Source: an uncultured Gammaproteobacteria bacterium (GTDB taxonomy: Bacteria > Pseudomonadota > Gammaproteobacteria > Chromatiales > Chromatiaceae). From it: DNA of 16,817 bases. The stretch spans positions 1 through 16,817 of the forward strand of contig CALAZS010000041.1 of NCBI GenBank assembly GCA_937926265.1, in the 5' to 3' direction. This document shows, one piece after another, positions 1-7,657 of the stretch (the stretch's first letter is position 1; each line of letters begins with the position of its first letter). The notes below the pieces were generated by a model, which was not told the origin of the DNA, did not search any database, and saw nothing but the letters and a program-made list of their open reading frames with translations. Both the position numbers and the translations under genes were made by a program.

Positions 1-313
1 TAACGATAATTTTCTGGCATTTATATTTTTTTAAGGCGCGGTTTATCTCTTTGGTTAAGCTGCCTGAATTATCCGTGTCATCTAATTTTGTGTATTCGAC
101 CTTGATACCCTGATTTTCCAGCTCAGCTGAAAAATGGCGCATGGCGCTGAAAATAAATGCCAGTTTTTGTTTGTGGTGGGGAACGTAACTGGCTTCTTCA
201 GTGACTTCACACATTAGGATTACATCATGTGTGCCATCGATACCTTCCAGGGAAGATATTTCCCTGGAAAGCTGGTCGCCGAGAATTAATCTCAGGCTGC
301 GTATTTTTTTCAA
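1..313 (-). CDS. Iron-sulfur bacterial cryptochrome/photolyase (PF04244), N-terminal part, cut by window edge
   Basis: Only the first 104 codons are inside the window; the frame is open to base 1. The protein opens with KIRSLRLILGDQL and continues through VILMCEVTEEASYV, HHKQKLAFIFSAMRHF and YTKLDDTDNSGS. This is the characteristic N-terminal domain of the deoxyribodipyrimidine photolyase-related family, which includes Agrobacterium PhrB and Rhodobacter CryB. Characterised members bind FAD, a [4Fe-4S] cluster and a lumazine antenna, and repair (6-4) photoproducts or act in light signalling. Full proteins are about 500 residues, so most of this one, including the FAD and cluster-binding parts, lies outside. 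The start is TTG at 313, chosen because it gives the usual family N-terminus; no ATG fits and no Shine-Dalgarno is visible. It begins 30 nt after the BLUF stop, so translational coupling is likely. The family call is firm; the lesion specificity cannot be judged. Confidence 0.87.
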   Translation of the reverse strand, partial: MKKIRSLRLILGDQLSREISSLEGIDGTHDVILMCEVTEEASYVPHHKQKLAFIFSAMRHFSAELENQGIKVEYTKLDDTDNSGSLTKEINRALKKYKCQKIIV

Positions 314-343
314 GTTGTTTTGCAGGGGAGTTTGTTTAAGGGA

Positions 344-793
344 TCAGGTTTTCCAGGAAGGCAGGTTGTGGACCATGTTGATATCGTTGACCATGGCCAG
401 CACACGCCATTGTTCCAGCGGGAACCTAACGCTGCCATTCTCTTCGCCATATTTATCCATAAGCATTCTTTCAATATCCTGGTTGAAGTTGAACACGCCT
501 ATACCCCGCATACCCCAGCCCTGGAACAGTCGGGCATCGGTCACCTCAAAAGAGATCAGTTTGACATCGGTATGTCGATCATCTCTGGCGATTTTCATGA
601 AGGTGTCATTGATATCTTCATAGCGGCCTTCAAGGATCTGCAGGAAATGGGTGTTGGTCGATAGCAGCAAACCGCTTATTTCATGTTCAGTATTGTCTTT
701 TTCAGCAGAGTGTAGAATTGATTCAATCGTTTCCCAGTCGATCTCTTTAATGCCTTTACTTTTATAAATGAGGCGGTACACAGTGTCCTCCAT
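344..793 (-). CDS. Short BLUF-domain blue-light photoreceptor
   Basis: A 149-residue protein that is nearly all BLUF domain (about residues 4-95) plus a short helical C-terminus, the size and layout of stand-alone PixD-type sensors. The flavin-photoswitch residues can be placed by eye against PixD: Tyr10 in YRLIYKS, Asn34, Gln52 in FLQILEG, and Trp93/Met95 in FQGWGM. The Tyr-Gln pair needed for the light-driven hydrogen-bond switch is therefore intact. BLUF proteins bind FAD non-covalently in the cytoplasm and signal by protein contact rather than catalysis. The ATG lies 6 nt past the stop of the CheB-CheR kinase gene, and the cryptochrome gene follows 30 nt downstream, so the three appear to be one transcript. 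With no output domain of its own, it probably acts through a partner; the adjacent giant kinase is the obvious candidate, but this is inference. Confidence 0.93.
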   Translation of the reverse strand: MEDTVYRLIYKSKGIKEIDWETIESILHSAEKDNTEHEISGLLLSTNTHFLQILEGRYEDINDTFMKIARDDRHTDVKLISFEVTDARLFQGWGMRGIGVFNFNQDIERMLMDKYGEENGSVRFPLEQWRVLAMVNDINMVHNLPSWKT

Positions 794-799
794 ATATGG

Positions 800-3700
800 T
801 TAATTCTCTACCAAAGGTAGCTGAATAATCATTGCAGTGCCAACTAATTGGCCAGATGGGGGACTTTCGGCCCATATTTTTCCATCAAACAGGTGAATGA
901 TTTCTCTTGAAATCGGTAGACCCAGCCCGGTTCCCTTGTAGGTTTTCTGTGTATGGCTGCTTTGAGAGAATAGTCCAAAAATGCTTTCAAGTTCAGCTTC
1001 AGGAATTCCAACCCCCTGGTCTATCACGCTGATAATGGCAAGTTTTTTTGATTTATTGGTTAATTTTGACGGGTTGTTAACGATATCAAAGCTGATTCGG
1101 ATCACATCACCTTCAGAACTGAATTTAATCGCATTGGATAGCAGGTTGACGAACACCTGTTTCATTAGAGCAATATCAACATTGGCAAAAATTTTGCGTT
1201 TTTCCTCGATGACAACATTCAGGTTTTTTTCCAGAAGCAGGCTGGCAATTTCATCAATGGATTGTTGAGTGATTTCAACAATATTTGTGATTTCAGGGTT
1301 ACCTTGCATTTTACCCGATTCAAGCTTGGAAAAATCCAACAGGTTATTAATCAACGAGCCAAGTCTTTCGGCGCTGGCGTGAATGTTTCCAAAGAAATGA
1401 TGTGATTTTTCAATACTGACGCACTTTTCGCCAAGTTTCGAGAAGCTCAAAATGGCATGCATCGGGGTCCTGAATTCATGCGAGAGGCTGGCGATGAACT
1501 GGCTTTTTTCACGGTTTGAAGCCAGGGCCCGGTTTTTCAGGTCTTTCAGCGTTTCCTGGTAAAAAAACTGGTCAGTTATATCGAAATTTATACCAATTAC
1601 CCTGGAGGGTTGATTGTCTGCACCGTTGAGTGTTTTTGCCTGGGCATGAAAATGTCTGACTGGTTGAGTTCTGCTTTTGTAAACCACATCAAAACCATCC
1701 GATGATTGCAGTGATTTATCAAGCATTTTACTGAAACTATGCTGATCATCAGGGTGAATCATGGCTTTCCAGTCCTGCAAGTTGATTTTCTTGGAGGTTA
1801 CCGGAAAACCAAACTGTTCAAACATAATCGGGTTGCAGGTGAGTATGCTGGTGGACAGTTCCAGTTCCCATACGCCGATTTCGGCTGCTTCTGTTGCCTG
1901 CCTCAATCTTTCTTCATGCAGTCTGAGCAACTCATCTTTCTGTTTTTTCTCAGTGATATCGGTAAAACTGACGACAAAACCATCCAGGTAGGCCACAATT
2001 GTCTGGTAAAACCAGTGATCCAGTCCCTCGTGGTTATAGTAAAATTCGCGTTGTACGGTTTCCCTGGTCATGGTGACATTTTTATAAATATCAAAAAGTC
2101 CCTCTGTCTTGTTGCCAGGCATTTCTTCAAGCAGCTTTTTGCCTAGCAGATCATCAGTTTTTCGACTGATGATTTTTTCAGCTTCTTTGTTGATGAGTAT
2201 CCATTTGAAATCAATGATTTCAAAGTTGTCATCACGGACTGCCTGAAAAGCCATGACGCCGCTGGTGGAACTGTCAGACACGCCCTGAAGCAATGATTTT
2301 TCTATTTCAAGTTCGTGCAGGGCAGACTGGGCAATGTTTCTTTGTCTTTCAGTTTCTTCAGAAACCACCTTTAATTCGTTGTAAGCAACCTGTACCTCTT
2401 CATTGGTACTTTGCAATTCCTCGTTGGTGGTTTCCAGCTCCTCATTAGTCGACTGCAACTCTTCATTGGAAGACTGCAGTTCTTCATTGGTTGCCTGCAG
2501 TTCCTCGTTGCTGGTCTCCAGTTCTTCAATGACCGCCTGTAACTGTGCCTTGGTTTTATTAAGTTCTGATTCAAGTTGACGCGCATAAGGGCTTTTATCA
2601 TCAACCGGTTGATCAAGCGTATCAATCTGTAACATTTCCGGGTTTTCATCCTGAAAACTGATGACCATAAGCTGCGATTTTTGATACTTGGCAGCTATCG
2701 GGATTATGATCATTCTTCCCCAGCAGAAGGCACCGTCGGCTTTTAAGCGAGTTTTAATATAACGCGTTACCTGGGGAGCTTCTTCACGGTTGGCCTTATG
2801 AATAGCCGTTCTAAGGTCCAGCTCGAGTTCAGAGGGTACCATTTTCAGAATTTGCAGCGTGGATGTGCCGGCAGGTAAGGTCAGGTAAGGGTTTTTCTCT
2901 CTTGAATAAACCACATTTAACGATTCGTTCACCAGCACTGAAAGTGGCAGGAAATATTCTGACAGCGAGTCCAGTAATACTTCATGCAGACTCAGTTCGT
3001 TATTTGCGGGTTTCTTCTGAAGCTGGTACTTGCCTTTGATATTGGTTAACTGTCTGGTCCAGTTTAAAGTTGTATCCAGTGGATTGGTTGTAAAGGTTTT
3101 TTTGAAAATTTTGTTTTCACGCGACAGGGTTTTGTAATTTCCTTCAAAATCACCCAGCGACTCAGAACTGCCAAGAAAAAGCAGACCTTCATTGCGCAGC
3201 GCAAAGGTTAGCGCATTAAGCACTTTCATCTGCAGTTGGTTATTAAAATAGATTAAAAGGTTTCGGCATAAAACCAGGTCAATTTTGCTGAAGGGCGGAT
3301 CACGAGTAACATCATGAACAGAAAATACCACCATGTTGCGAATTCTTTTCTTAACCTGGTAAGTCTCCTTTTCCTGGTTAAAGTAGGTTTGAATTCGAAG
3401 GTTCGAAAGATTTTCCACGGAACTGGCTGAATAGGTTCCGGCCCGTGCAATACTGATGGCATCTTCATCAAGGTCTGTAGCGAATATGTTGACGTTTTCG
3501 CATTGGCCTTCGAACAGTTCATCAATAAGCATGGCGATGCTGTAGGCTTCTTCACCTGTTGAACAGCCAACTACCCAGATGCGAATAATGTCTTCCTTAT
3601 TCTTAAAACGTTGGGCCAATTCTATTTTAAGTTTTTCAAAGGCATCTGCGTCACGAAAAAAACTGGTGACACCAATGAGCAGGTCTTTGTAAAGAAAACG

Positions 3701-4495
3701 GCTTTCTTCAATATCTTCCTGCAGATGTTTAACATAATCAGGAATTTTATTTAGCCGAAGCGCGAGCATTCTTCTTTGAATACGGCGGTTGATGGTATTA
3801 GTTTTATAGTTGGAAAAATCGACACCGGTGTTCTGTTTGAGCAGGCCCAGGATCATCATCAGGTCAGATTGTGGAGCCTGGGTTGGTTTTATATCACTGG
3901 TGCCATCAAGAAAACTGTAAACATCAGCAAGTTCAACTCCCATACCTGCAGGCTCGGAAATGATATCGACGGTATGATCATTGATGGAAGCCAGAGGCAT
4001 GCTGTCATATTTGGCAGATTGCGGATCCTGTACGAAAGTAATACCACCTTCGGCCTTGATGCTTTTCATGCCCATGCTGCCATCGGAACCGGTACCCGAT
4101 AAAATAATGCCTATGGCGTTTTTGGCATGGCTGTGAGCCATTGAATTAAATAACAGGTCTATGCTGGGTTTGGGGAGGATACTGTCAGCGGAAGGTGTTT
4201 TAAGCAGGATCCTGTCTTCTTCAACGAAGATGTTTTTATTCGGTGGTGTGGTAAAAATAATTCCACCTTTTAGTTCTGCACCGTTGGTTGCTTCCTTGAC
4301 GGTTAACCCCGAATTTTTTTGTAACAGGTCGACCATCATGCTTTTGTGAGTGGGACTCATGTGCTGGGCAATGATGTAAACTACATGATCGTTTTCAGGT
4401 AGTTTTTTGATCAAATCCTGCAAAGCCTCAAGACCGCCGGCACTGGCACCAACACCGACGACTATAAGGTTGTTTTTATTAGAATCATCAGACAT
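800..4495 (-). CDS. CheB-CheR-coiled coil-PAS-PAS-histidine kinase fusion
   Basis: A 1231-residue multidomain signalling protein, apparently soluble. Order: CheB methylesterase (about 10-190) with the Ser18 (GASAGG), His45 (AQHM) and Asp138 (GTGSDG) triad but no receiver domain; CheR methyltransferase (about 205-475) with SAM motif GCSTGEEAY and RNLLIYF; a PAS-like segment (about 503-625); a coiled coil (about 635-745) of repeated NEELQ/NEELE units; two PAS domains (about 743-850 and 865-970); a HisKA domain with phospho-acceptor His1006 (SHEFRTPM); and a HATPase with NLLSNAIKFS, DQGVGIP and GTGLGLPIS. CheB and CheR normally remove and add methyl groups on chemoreceptors; in these fusions the substrates are mostly unknown. 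No receptor, CheA or response regulator is nearby. The ATG has no visible Shine-Dalgarno and sits just after a tandem 8-bp repeat. The BLUF gene follows 6 nt downstream, suggesting joint function. Confidence 0.93.
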   Translation of the reverse strand: MSDDSNKNNLIVVGVGASAGGLEALQDLIKKLPENDHVVYIIAQHMSPTHKSMMVDLLQKNSGLTVKEATNGAELKGGIIFTTPPNKNIFVEEDRILLKTPSADSILPKPSIDLLFNSMAHSHAKNAIGIILSGTGSDGSMGMKSIKAEGGITFVQDPQSAKYDSMPLASINDHTVDIISEPAGMGVELADVYSFLDGTSDIKPTQAPQSDLMMILGLLKQNTGVDFSNYKTNTINRRIQRRMLALRLNKIPDYVKHLQEDIEESRFLYKDLLIGVTSFFRDADAFEKLKIELAQRFKNKEDIIRIWVVGCSTGEEAYSIAMLIDELFEGQCENVNIFATDLDEDAISIARAGTYSASSVENLSNLRIQTYFNQEKETYQVKKRIRNMVVFSVHDVTRDPPFSKIDLVLCRNLLIYFNNQLQMKVLNALTFALRNEGLLFLGSSESLGDFEGNYKTLSRENKIFKKTFTTNPLDTTLNWTRQLTNIKGKYQLQKKPANNELSLHEVLLDSLSEYFLPLSVLVNESLNVVYSREKNPYLTLPAGTSTLQILKMVPSELELDLRTAIHKANREEAPQVTRYIKTRLKADGAFCWGRMIIIPIAAKYQKSQLMVISFQDENPEMLQIDTLDQPVDDKSPYARQLESELNKTKAQLQAVIEELETSNEELQATNEELQSSNEELQSTNEELETTNEELQSTNEEVQVAYNELKVVSEETERQRNIAQSALHELEIEKSLLQGVSDSSTSGVMAFQAVRDDNFEIIDFKWILINKEAEKIISRKTDDLLGKKLLEEMPGNKTEGLFDIYKNVTMTRETVQREFYYNHEGLDHWFYQTIVAYLDGFVVSFTDITEKKQKDELLRLHEERLRQATEAAEIGVWELELSTSILTCNPIMFEQFGFPVTSKKINLQDWKAMIHPDDQHSFSKMLDKSLQSSDGFDVVYKSRTQPVRHFHAQAKTLNGADNQPSRVIGINFDITDQFFYQETLKDLKNRALASNREKSQFIASLSHEFRTPMHAILSFSKLGEKCVSIEKSHHFFGNIHASAERLGSLINNLLDFSKLESGKMQGNPEITNIVEITQQSIDEIASLLLEKNLNVVIEEKRKIFANVDIALMKQVFVNLLSNAIKFSSEGDVIRISFDIVNNPSKLTNKSKKLAIISVIDQGVGIPEAELESIFGLFSQSSHTQKTYKGTGLGLPISREIIHLFDGKIWAESPPSGQLVGTAMIIQLPLVEN
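2395..2529 (-). repeat. Coding repeat for the CheB-CheR coiled coil
   Basis: About six degenerate 21-bp units encode seven-residue steps of the form N-E-E-L-[QE]-[STA]-[ST], near residues 656-700 of the CheB-CheR kinase. This is the hallmark heptad linker of CheB-CheR-PAS fusions and should form a coiled coil between the CheR part and the PAS/kinase part. The DNA copies are diverged, so frequent slippage is unlikely. Confidence 0.8.
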
Positions 4496-4506
4496 TTTGT
4501 TGTGTG

Positions 4507-4538
4507 ACTTAGTAACTTAGTAACTTAGTAACTCAGTA
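4507..4538. repeat. Tandem 8-bp repeat (4 copies) in the leader of the CheB-CheR kinase gene
   Basis: On the plus strand ACTTAGTA occurs three times in perfect tandem (4507-4530), followed by a fourth copy with one change, ACTCAGTA (4531-4538). The array lies 11 nt upstream of the ATG of the CheB-CheR kinase, where a ribosome binding site would be expected. It occupies the leader and perhaps part of the promoter spacer. Eight is not a multiple of three, but the array is non-coding, so copy-number change would alter spacing rather than reading frame. Confidence 0.9.
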
Positions 4539-4556
4539 AAGTTCTTGTAAACTTTA
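4537..4556. other. Small inverted repeat upstream of the 8-bp array
   Basis: TAAAGTT (4537-4543) and AACTTTA (4550-4556) can pair as a 7-bp stem with a 6-nt loop. It overlaps the edge of the tandem repeat and lies about 45 nt upstream of the kinase start. There is no adjacent run of T, so it does not look like an intrinsic terminator. It could be an operator or an RNA hairpin; nothing in the sequence decides between these. Confidence 0.4.
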
Positions 4557-4560
4557 TGCT

Positions 4561-4585
4561 GTCATCCTCGCACAGGCGGGGATCC
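4561..4585. repeat. REP-like palindromic element
   Basis: The segment resembles the widespread GTCAT-CCCGC-N-GCGGG-ATCC type of intergenic palindrome. ATCCTCGC (4564-4571) pairs with GCGGGGAT (4576-4583) over a 4-nt loop, with one G-T wobble. It lies between the photolyase stop and the CheB-CheR kinase start, both on the minus strand. Neither side has a T-run in the right orientation for a standard intrinsic terminator, though a stable hairpin may still shield the 3' end of the photolyase mRNA. Only one copy is in the window, so repetition in the genome is inferred from resemblance. Confidence 0.55.
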
Positions 4586-4652
4586 ACAAAAAATCAATTA
4601 AACAAATCAAACATTTATTAGTAAATTTTAGACCCGTTTCACCCAATGACAA

Positions 4653-6101
4653 CTATATTGCAATTGCCTCGTCATGCTGGCGAATATTATCCCAACGCGA
4701 CAGCGCAGCCTTGCGACTTTCTGCCAGGTCTATAACCGGTTCCGGGTATGCAATGCCTGTTTCACTGTTCGGCAGCCCGTACATTAAGAAGTGTTTGTTG
4801 GCATCAGCCAGTTCCGGTACCCATTTCTTGATGTAGTCGCCTTGTGGATCAAAGCGTTCTGTCTGACGGGGCGGGCTGAATATCCTGAAGTAGGGTGCAG
4901 CATCAACTCCACATCCGGCGGTCCACTGCCAACCAAGGCTGTTGGAGGCAAGATCAGCGTCAACCAGTGTGTCCCAGAACCAGCGGGCCCCTTCTAGCCA
5001 GTGGAACCCCATGTTTTTGGTGAGAATGGATGCACAGATCATTCTTACCCGGTTGTGCATGTAGCCGGTGTGCCAGAGTTCACGCATACCGGCATCAACT
5101 ATAGGTATCCCGGTTTGTCCATGTTGCCAGGCTTGCATTAAATCCTGGTGTCTTTCTGTTTCAATCCAGCCCTGCTGATCAAAACGATTATCGAGCGAAT
5201 TCAGTGCTGACTCTGGAAAATGGTAGAGCAGGTAGTAACCAAATTCACGCCAGCCGATTTCGGCAAAGAATTTTTCAAGACAGTTATAGGGTAGTCTTCC
5301 TGCATCAACTGCCTGCCTGGCAATATGAATAAGCTGTGCAGGAGAAATTTCACCAAAATGTAAATGCGGGGAAAGCCTGGAGGTGCCATCAACCGAAGGA
5401 ATATCTCTATCTGTTTTGTAGTTGAGCAGAATATTGTTCAGAAACTGCTGTAACCTTGCGTGTGCACCATGTTCTCCAGGTTGCCAGTGATCATAAAAGC
5501 CCTGGTGCCAGTTTATTGATGGCAGCAGTTTTAAAGATTCTACAGACTTTACTGAAGCAAGCGGCTCTGGGCTGGTGATTCTTTCAGGTGACGGTAGTGA
5601 TAAAGGCAGTTCATCAATCACTTTTGATGCAGTACGCCAGTAAGCGCTGAATACCCGAAAAGGTTTTCCTGCCTTGTTTTCGATTTCATGTGGTTCGTTT
5701 AAAAGCAGGCTGTTGAAAGACCGGCATTCTATACCCGCTGTTCGAAACAGCTTTTTGAGTTTGCTGTCTCGCTCAATCAGGGCAGGCTCGTAAAGCCGGT
5801 TCCAGTAAATGGCACTGACATTGTATTCCCGGGTCAGGCGCTGCAGTATTTCCTGGCTACTACCAGCTTCGATATGAATAAAACTGCCCATTTTTTCGAG
5901 ACTGGCCTGCAGGCTCTTGAGGCTTTCATGCAGCCACCAGTTCGAAGCCGCGCCAGGCTGCCAGGGGTTGGCTTCATCGGGGGCGTGAATATAAACCGGG
6001 ATGACATGCTTGTGGTTGTAAATTGCGTGCGTCAGAGCCGGGTTATCAGCCAGTCGCAGGTCATTGCGAAACCAGACAATAGCGGTTGAATTGTTAGTCA
6101 T
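4653..6101 (-). CDS. phrB: Class I cyclobutane pyrimidine dimer DNA photolyase
   Basis: A 482-residue cytoplasmic flavoprotein of normal family length. It uses blue/near-UV light to split cyclobutane pyrimidine dimers in DNA. The N-terminal antenna domain begins IVWFRNDLRLADNPAL; the C-terminal FAD domain contains YKTDRDIPSVDGTSRLSPHL, the substrate/flavin segment EIGWREFGYYLL, GMRELWHTGYMHNRVRM and WDTLVDADLASNSLGWQW followed by TAGCGVDAAPYFRIF. The conserved tryptophans expected for electron transfer to FAD are present in the last two blocks. Its ATG shares one base with the stop of the upstream rudS gene (TGATG), a classic translational-coupling arrangement, so it is the third gene of the gpx-rudS-phrB operon. 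E. coli phrB also sits beside a DUF1722 gene (ybgA). A cryptochrome-like role is possible, but the sequence reads as a standard photolyase. Confidence 0.95.
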   Translation of the reverse strand: MTNNSTAIVWFRNDLRLADNPALTHAIYNHKHVIPVYIHAPDEANPWQPGAASNWWLHESLKSLQASLEKMGSFIHIEAGSSQEILQRLTREYNVSAIYWNRLYEPALIERDSKLKKLFRTAGIECRSFNSLLLNEPHEIENKAGKPFRVFSAYWRTASKVIDELPLSLPSPERITSPEPLASVKSVESLKLLPSINWHQGFYDHWQPGEHGAHARLQQFLNNILLNYKTDRDIPSVDGTSRLSPHLHFGEISPAQLIHIARQAVDAGRLPYNCLEKFFAEIGWREFGYYLLYHFPESALNSLDNRFDQQGWIETERHQDLMQAWQHGQTGIPIVDAGMRELWHTGYMHNRVRMICASILTKNMGFHWLEGARWFWDTLVDADLASNSLGWQWTAGCGVDAAPYFRIFSPPRQTERFDPQGDYIKKWVPELADANKHFLMYGLPNSETGIAYPEPVIDLAESRKAALSRWDNIRQHDEAIAI

Positions 6102-7048
6102 CAGACATGGTTCCTTAACATTAACTCTTCCGGATACGGATCAAGATAATGCTGCTCATTGATGTACTGGCTTGGATTTTTGCGAAAGTGGAACTTTAAC
6201 ATGGTTAAGGGTACGACAAGTGGAACCTGTCCCCTGGCATATTTGTTAAACAAACCAAGCAACTCGGTTTTGTCATCGGTTTCGAGATCGTGTTTTAAGT
6301 GTCCCATGCAGTGCTGCAAAACATTGACATGGCGCTTGCGCGTAACACGCTGTTTCATTGCCTGGGTAAATTTACTGATATAAATTTCGGCATTTGCATC
6401 GAGTGTATCCGGTCTTGTTTCTGCGACGAGTTTGCCTATTTCCCTGAAAATTTGTTCACTATGAGCCAGTAAAATGAACTTGTGTTGTCTGTGATAGTTC
6501 ATCAGGCCTTTTACAGTGAAGTTAGTTGACCGCATTTCCTGCCAGCGATGGTAGGCAAAAACTCTTTCGATGAAATTCTCACGAAGTCGGGGATCGTGAA
6601 GGCGTCCTTCTTCTTCAACCGGCAGATTTGGGTTGGCTCGCATGAGTTCTGCTGCGAATATACCTACGCCGTCATTACCGGGGCACGAGTTTTCATCATA
6701 TAACTTGACCCGTTCCATACCACAACTGGGCGATTTGCTCTTAAGGATATAGCCGGACAGATGATCCAGGCGACCGGCATATAGAACAGAGCTTTCCTGA
6801 AGACGGTCAGTGTAATCCACCAGCCCAGTATCGGTATCAACCACCCGGATATCTCCCTGTTTACGTACAAGGCGAATAGGAGGGCGGGGGGTGCTCATGC
6901 CAATGGCCGTCTCAGGACAAAAGGACTGATACTCAAAAAACTCTGACAAGATGTCGGTAACATAGCGGTCACGTTTGTGGCCACCGTCATGTCTGACCTT
7001 GTTTCCCATCAGGCAACTGCTAACGCCGATCGTAATTTTATTTTTCAT
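6101..7048 (-). CDS. rudS: RudS-type tRNA 4-thiouridine desulfidase (TudS/DUF523 fused to DUF1722)
   Basis: A 315-residue two-domain protein. The N-terminal half (about 5-155) is a TudS/DUF523 domain with three conserved cysteines that in this family bind a [4Fe-4S] cluster: Cys12 (SSCLMG), Cys44 (FCPE) and Cys109 (SPSCGM). The C-terminal half (about 185-310) is DUF1722, with YHRQHKFILLAHS and PLTMLKFHF. TudS-DUF1722 fusions named RudS have been reported to remove sulfur from 4-thiouridine in tRNA and to lessen UVA-induced growth delay, which fits the photolyase operon context. I chose ATG 7048, which gives the usual short N-terminus; an in-frame TTG at 7057 is also possible. No strong Shine-Dalgarno is seen and the gpx stop lies 17 nt upstream, so coupling is likely. 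The stop overlaps the phrB start by one base. Function is inferred from family; the domain call is firm. Confidence 0.88.
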   Translation of the reverse strand: MKNKITIGVSSCLMGNKVRHDGGHKRDRYVTDILSEFFEYQSFCPETAIGMSTPRPPIRLVRKQGDIRVVDTDTGLVDYTDRLQESSVLYAGRLDHLSGYILKSKSPSCGMERVKLYDENSCPGNDGVGIFAAELMRANPNLPVEEEGRLHDPRLRENFIERVFAYHRWQEMRSTNFTVKGLMNYHRQHKFILLAHSEQIFREIGKLVAETRPDTLDANAEIYISKFTQAMKQRVTRKRHVNVLQHCMGHLKHDLETDDKTELLGLFNKYARGQVPLVVPLTMLKFHFRKNPSQYINEQHYLDPYPEELMLRNHV

Positions 7049-7065
7049 CGTATTCAAAATGATTG

Positions 7066-7626
7066 TTAAAACAGCAGGGTTTCAATTTTGGTCTGAATTT
7101 TCTTACTGGCCGGTGAAGTAAAGCTTGAATAGCTATCGACCAGCTCTCCATCTCGATCAATCAGGTACTTGTAAAAGTTCCAGCGAGGGTAGCCTTTCTG
7201 TTCACCAAGTTGCACAAACAACGGATCAGCATATTTCTTTTTGACATGCGACTTCTGGAACATTGGGAATTGAACACCGTAAGTTGTTCGGCAGAATTTC
7301 TGAATCTGTTCCTCGGAACCGGGGTCCTGATTGCCAAAATCATTAGAAGGAAAACCCAGTACTACCAGGCCATCGTCCTTATAGGTGGCATAGAGTTGTT
7401 CAAGACCTTCGTACTGGCCTGTGAAAGCGCATTTACTGGCCGTGTTCACGATTAATAAAACCTTACCCTGGTACTCATCGCACAGTTTGACCTGTTTGTT
7501 GTCATTAAGTGTGCGTACATTGAAATCAAGATTGGGATGACAGGTGGATGTTCGGTTTTCTGCAAGAGCCATAGTGCCTGATATTGCCGCTGTTACAGCT
7601 ACTGCAAGTAATGTTGTCTTGATCAC
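7066..7626 (-). CDS. Exported glutathione peroxidase-family peroxidase
   Basis: A 186-residue protein of the GSHPx family (PF00255), reducing hydrogen peroxide or lipid peroxides with a thiol donor. Active-site parts: Cys in NTASKCAFTGQYEGLE (Cys replacing selenocysteine), Gln in GFPSNDFGNQDPGS, and Trp in YPRWNFYKYLID. I chose GTG at 7626 because GGAG lies 7 nt upstream and the product then starts with a clean signal peptide (IKTTLLAVAVTAAISGTMALA), predicting export to the periplasm. The open frame runs on to 7746, but that would run through the promoter and TGTACA boxes, so the longer start is rejected. A second Cys (LCDEY) and one in STCHP near the mature N-terminus may matter for redox partners. 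It is the first gene of the gpx-rudS-phrB operon. Placement suggests light-induced defence of the envelope against lipid peroxides. Confidence 0.93.
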   Translation of the reverse strand: MIKTTLLAVAVTAAISGTMALAENRTSTCHPNLDFNVRTLNDNKQVKLCDEYQGKVLLIVNTASKCAFTGQYEGLEQLYATYKDDGLVVLGFPSNDFGNQDPGSEEQIQKFCRTTYGVQFPMFQKSHVKKKYADPLFVQLGEQKGYPRWNFYKYLIDRDGELVDSYSSFTSPASKKIQTKIETLLF

Positions 7627-7657
7627 GGCTTGTCTCCAGTTGTGGGTTGATGTAGAG

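Noticed and set aside
201..664. Two overlapping plus-strand frames
   Set aside because: Both are antisense to the BLUF and cryptochrome genes, whose motifs are unmistakable.
2371..2649. Minus-strand 92-codon frame rich in Arg and Lys
   Set aside because: It is an alternate frame through the coiled-coil repeat of the CheB-CheR kinase; its apparent repeats are by-products of that coding repeat.
4496..4560. Sigma70 promoter TTTACA with a -10 in the tandem repeat for the CheB-CheR gene
   Set aside because: Candidate -10 hexamers in the repeat match poorly at any acceptable spacing.
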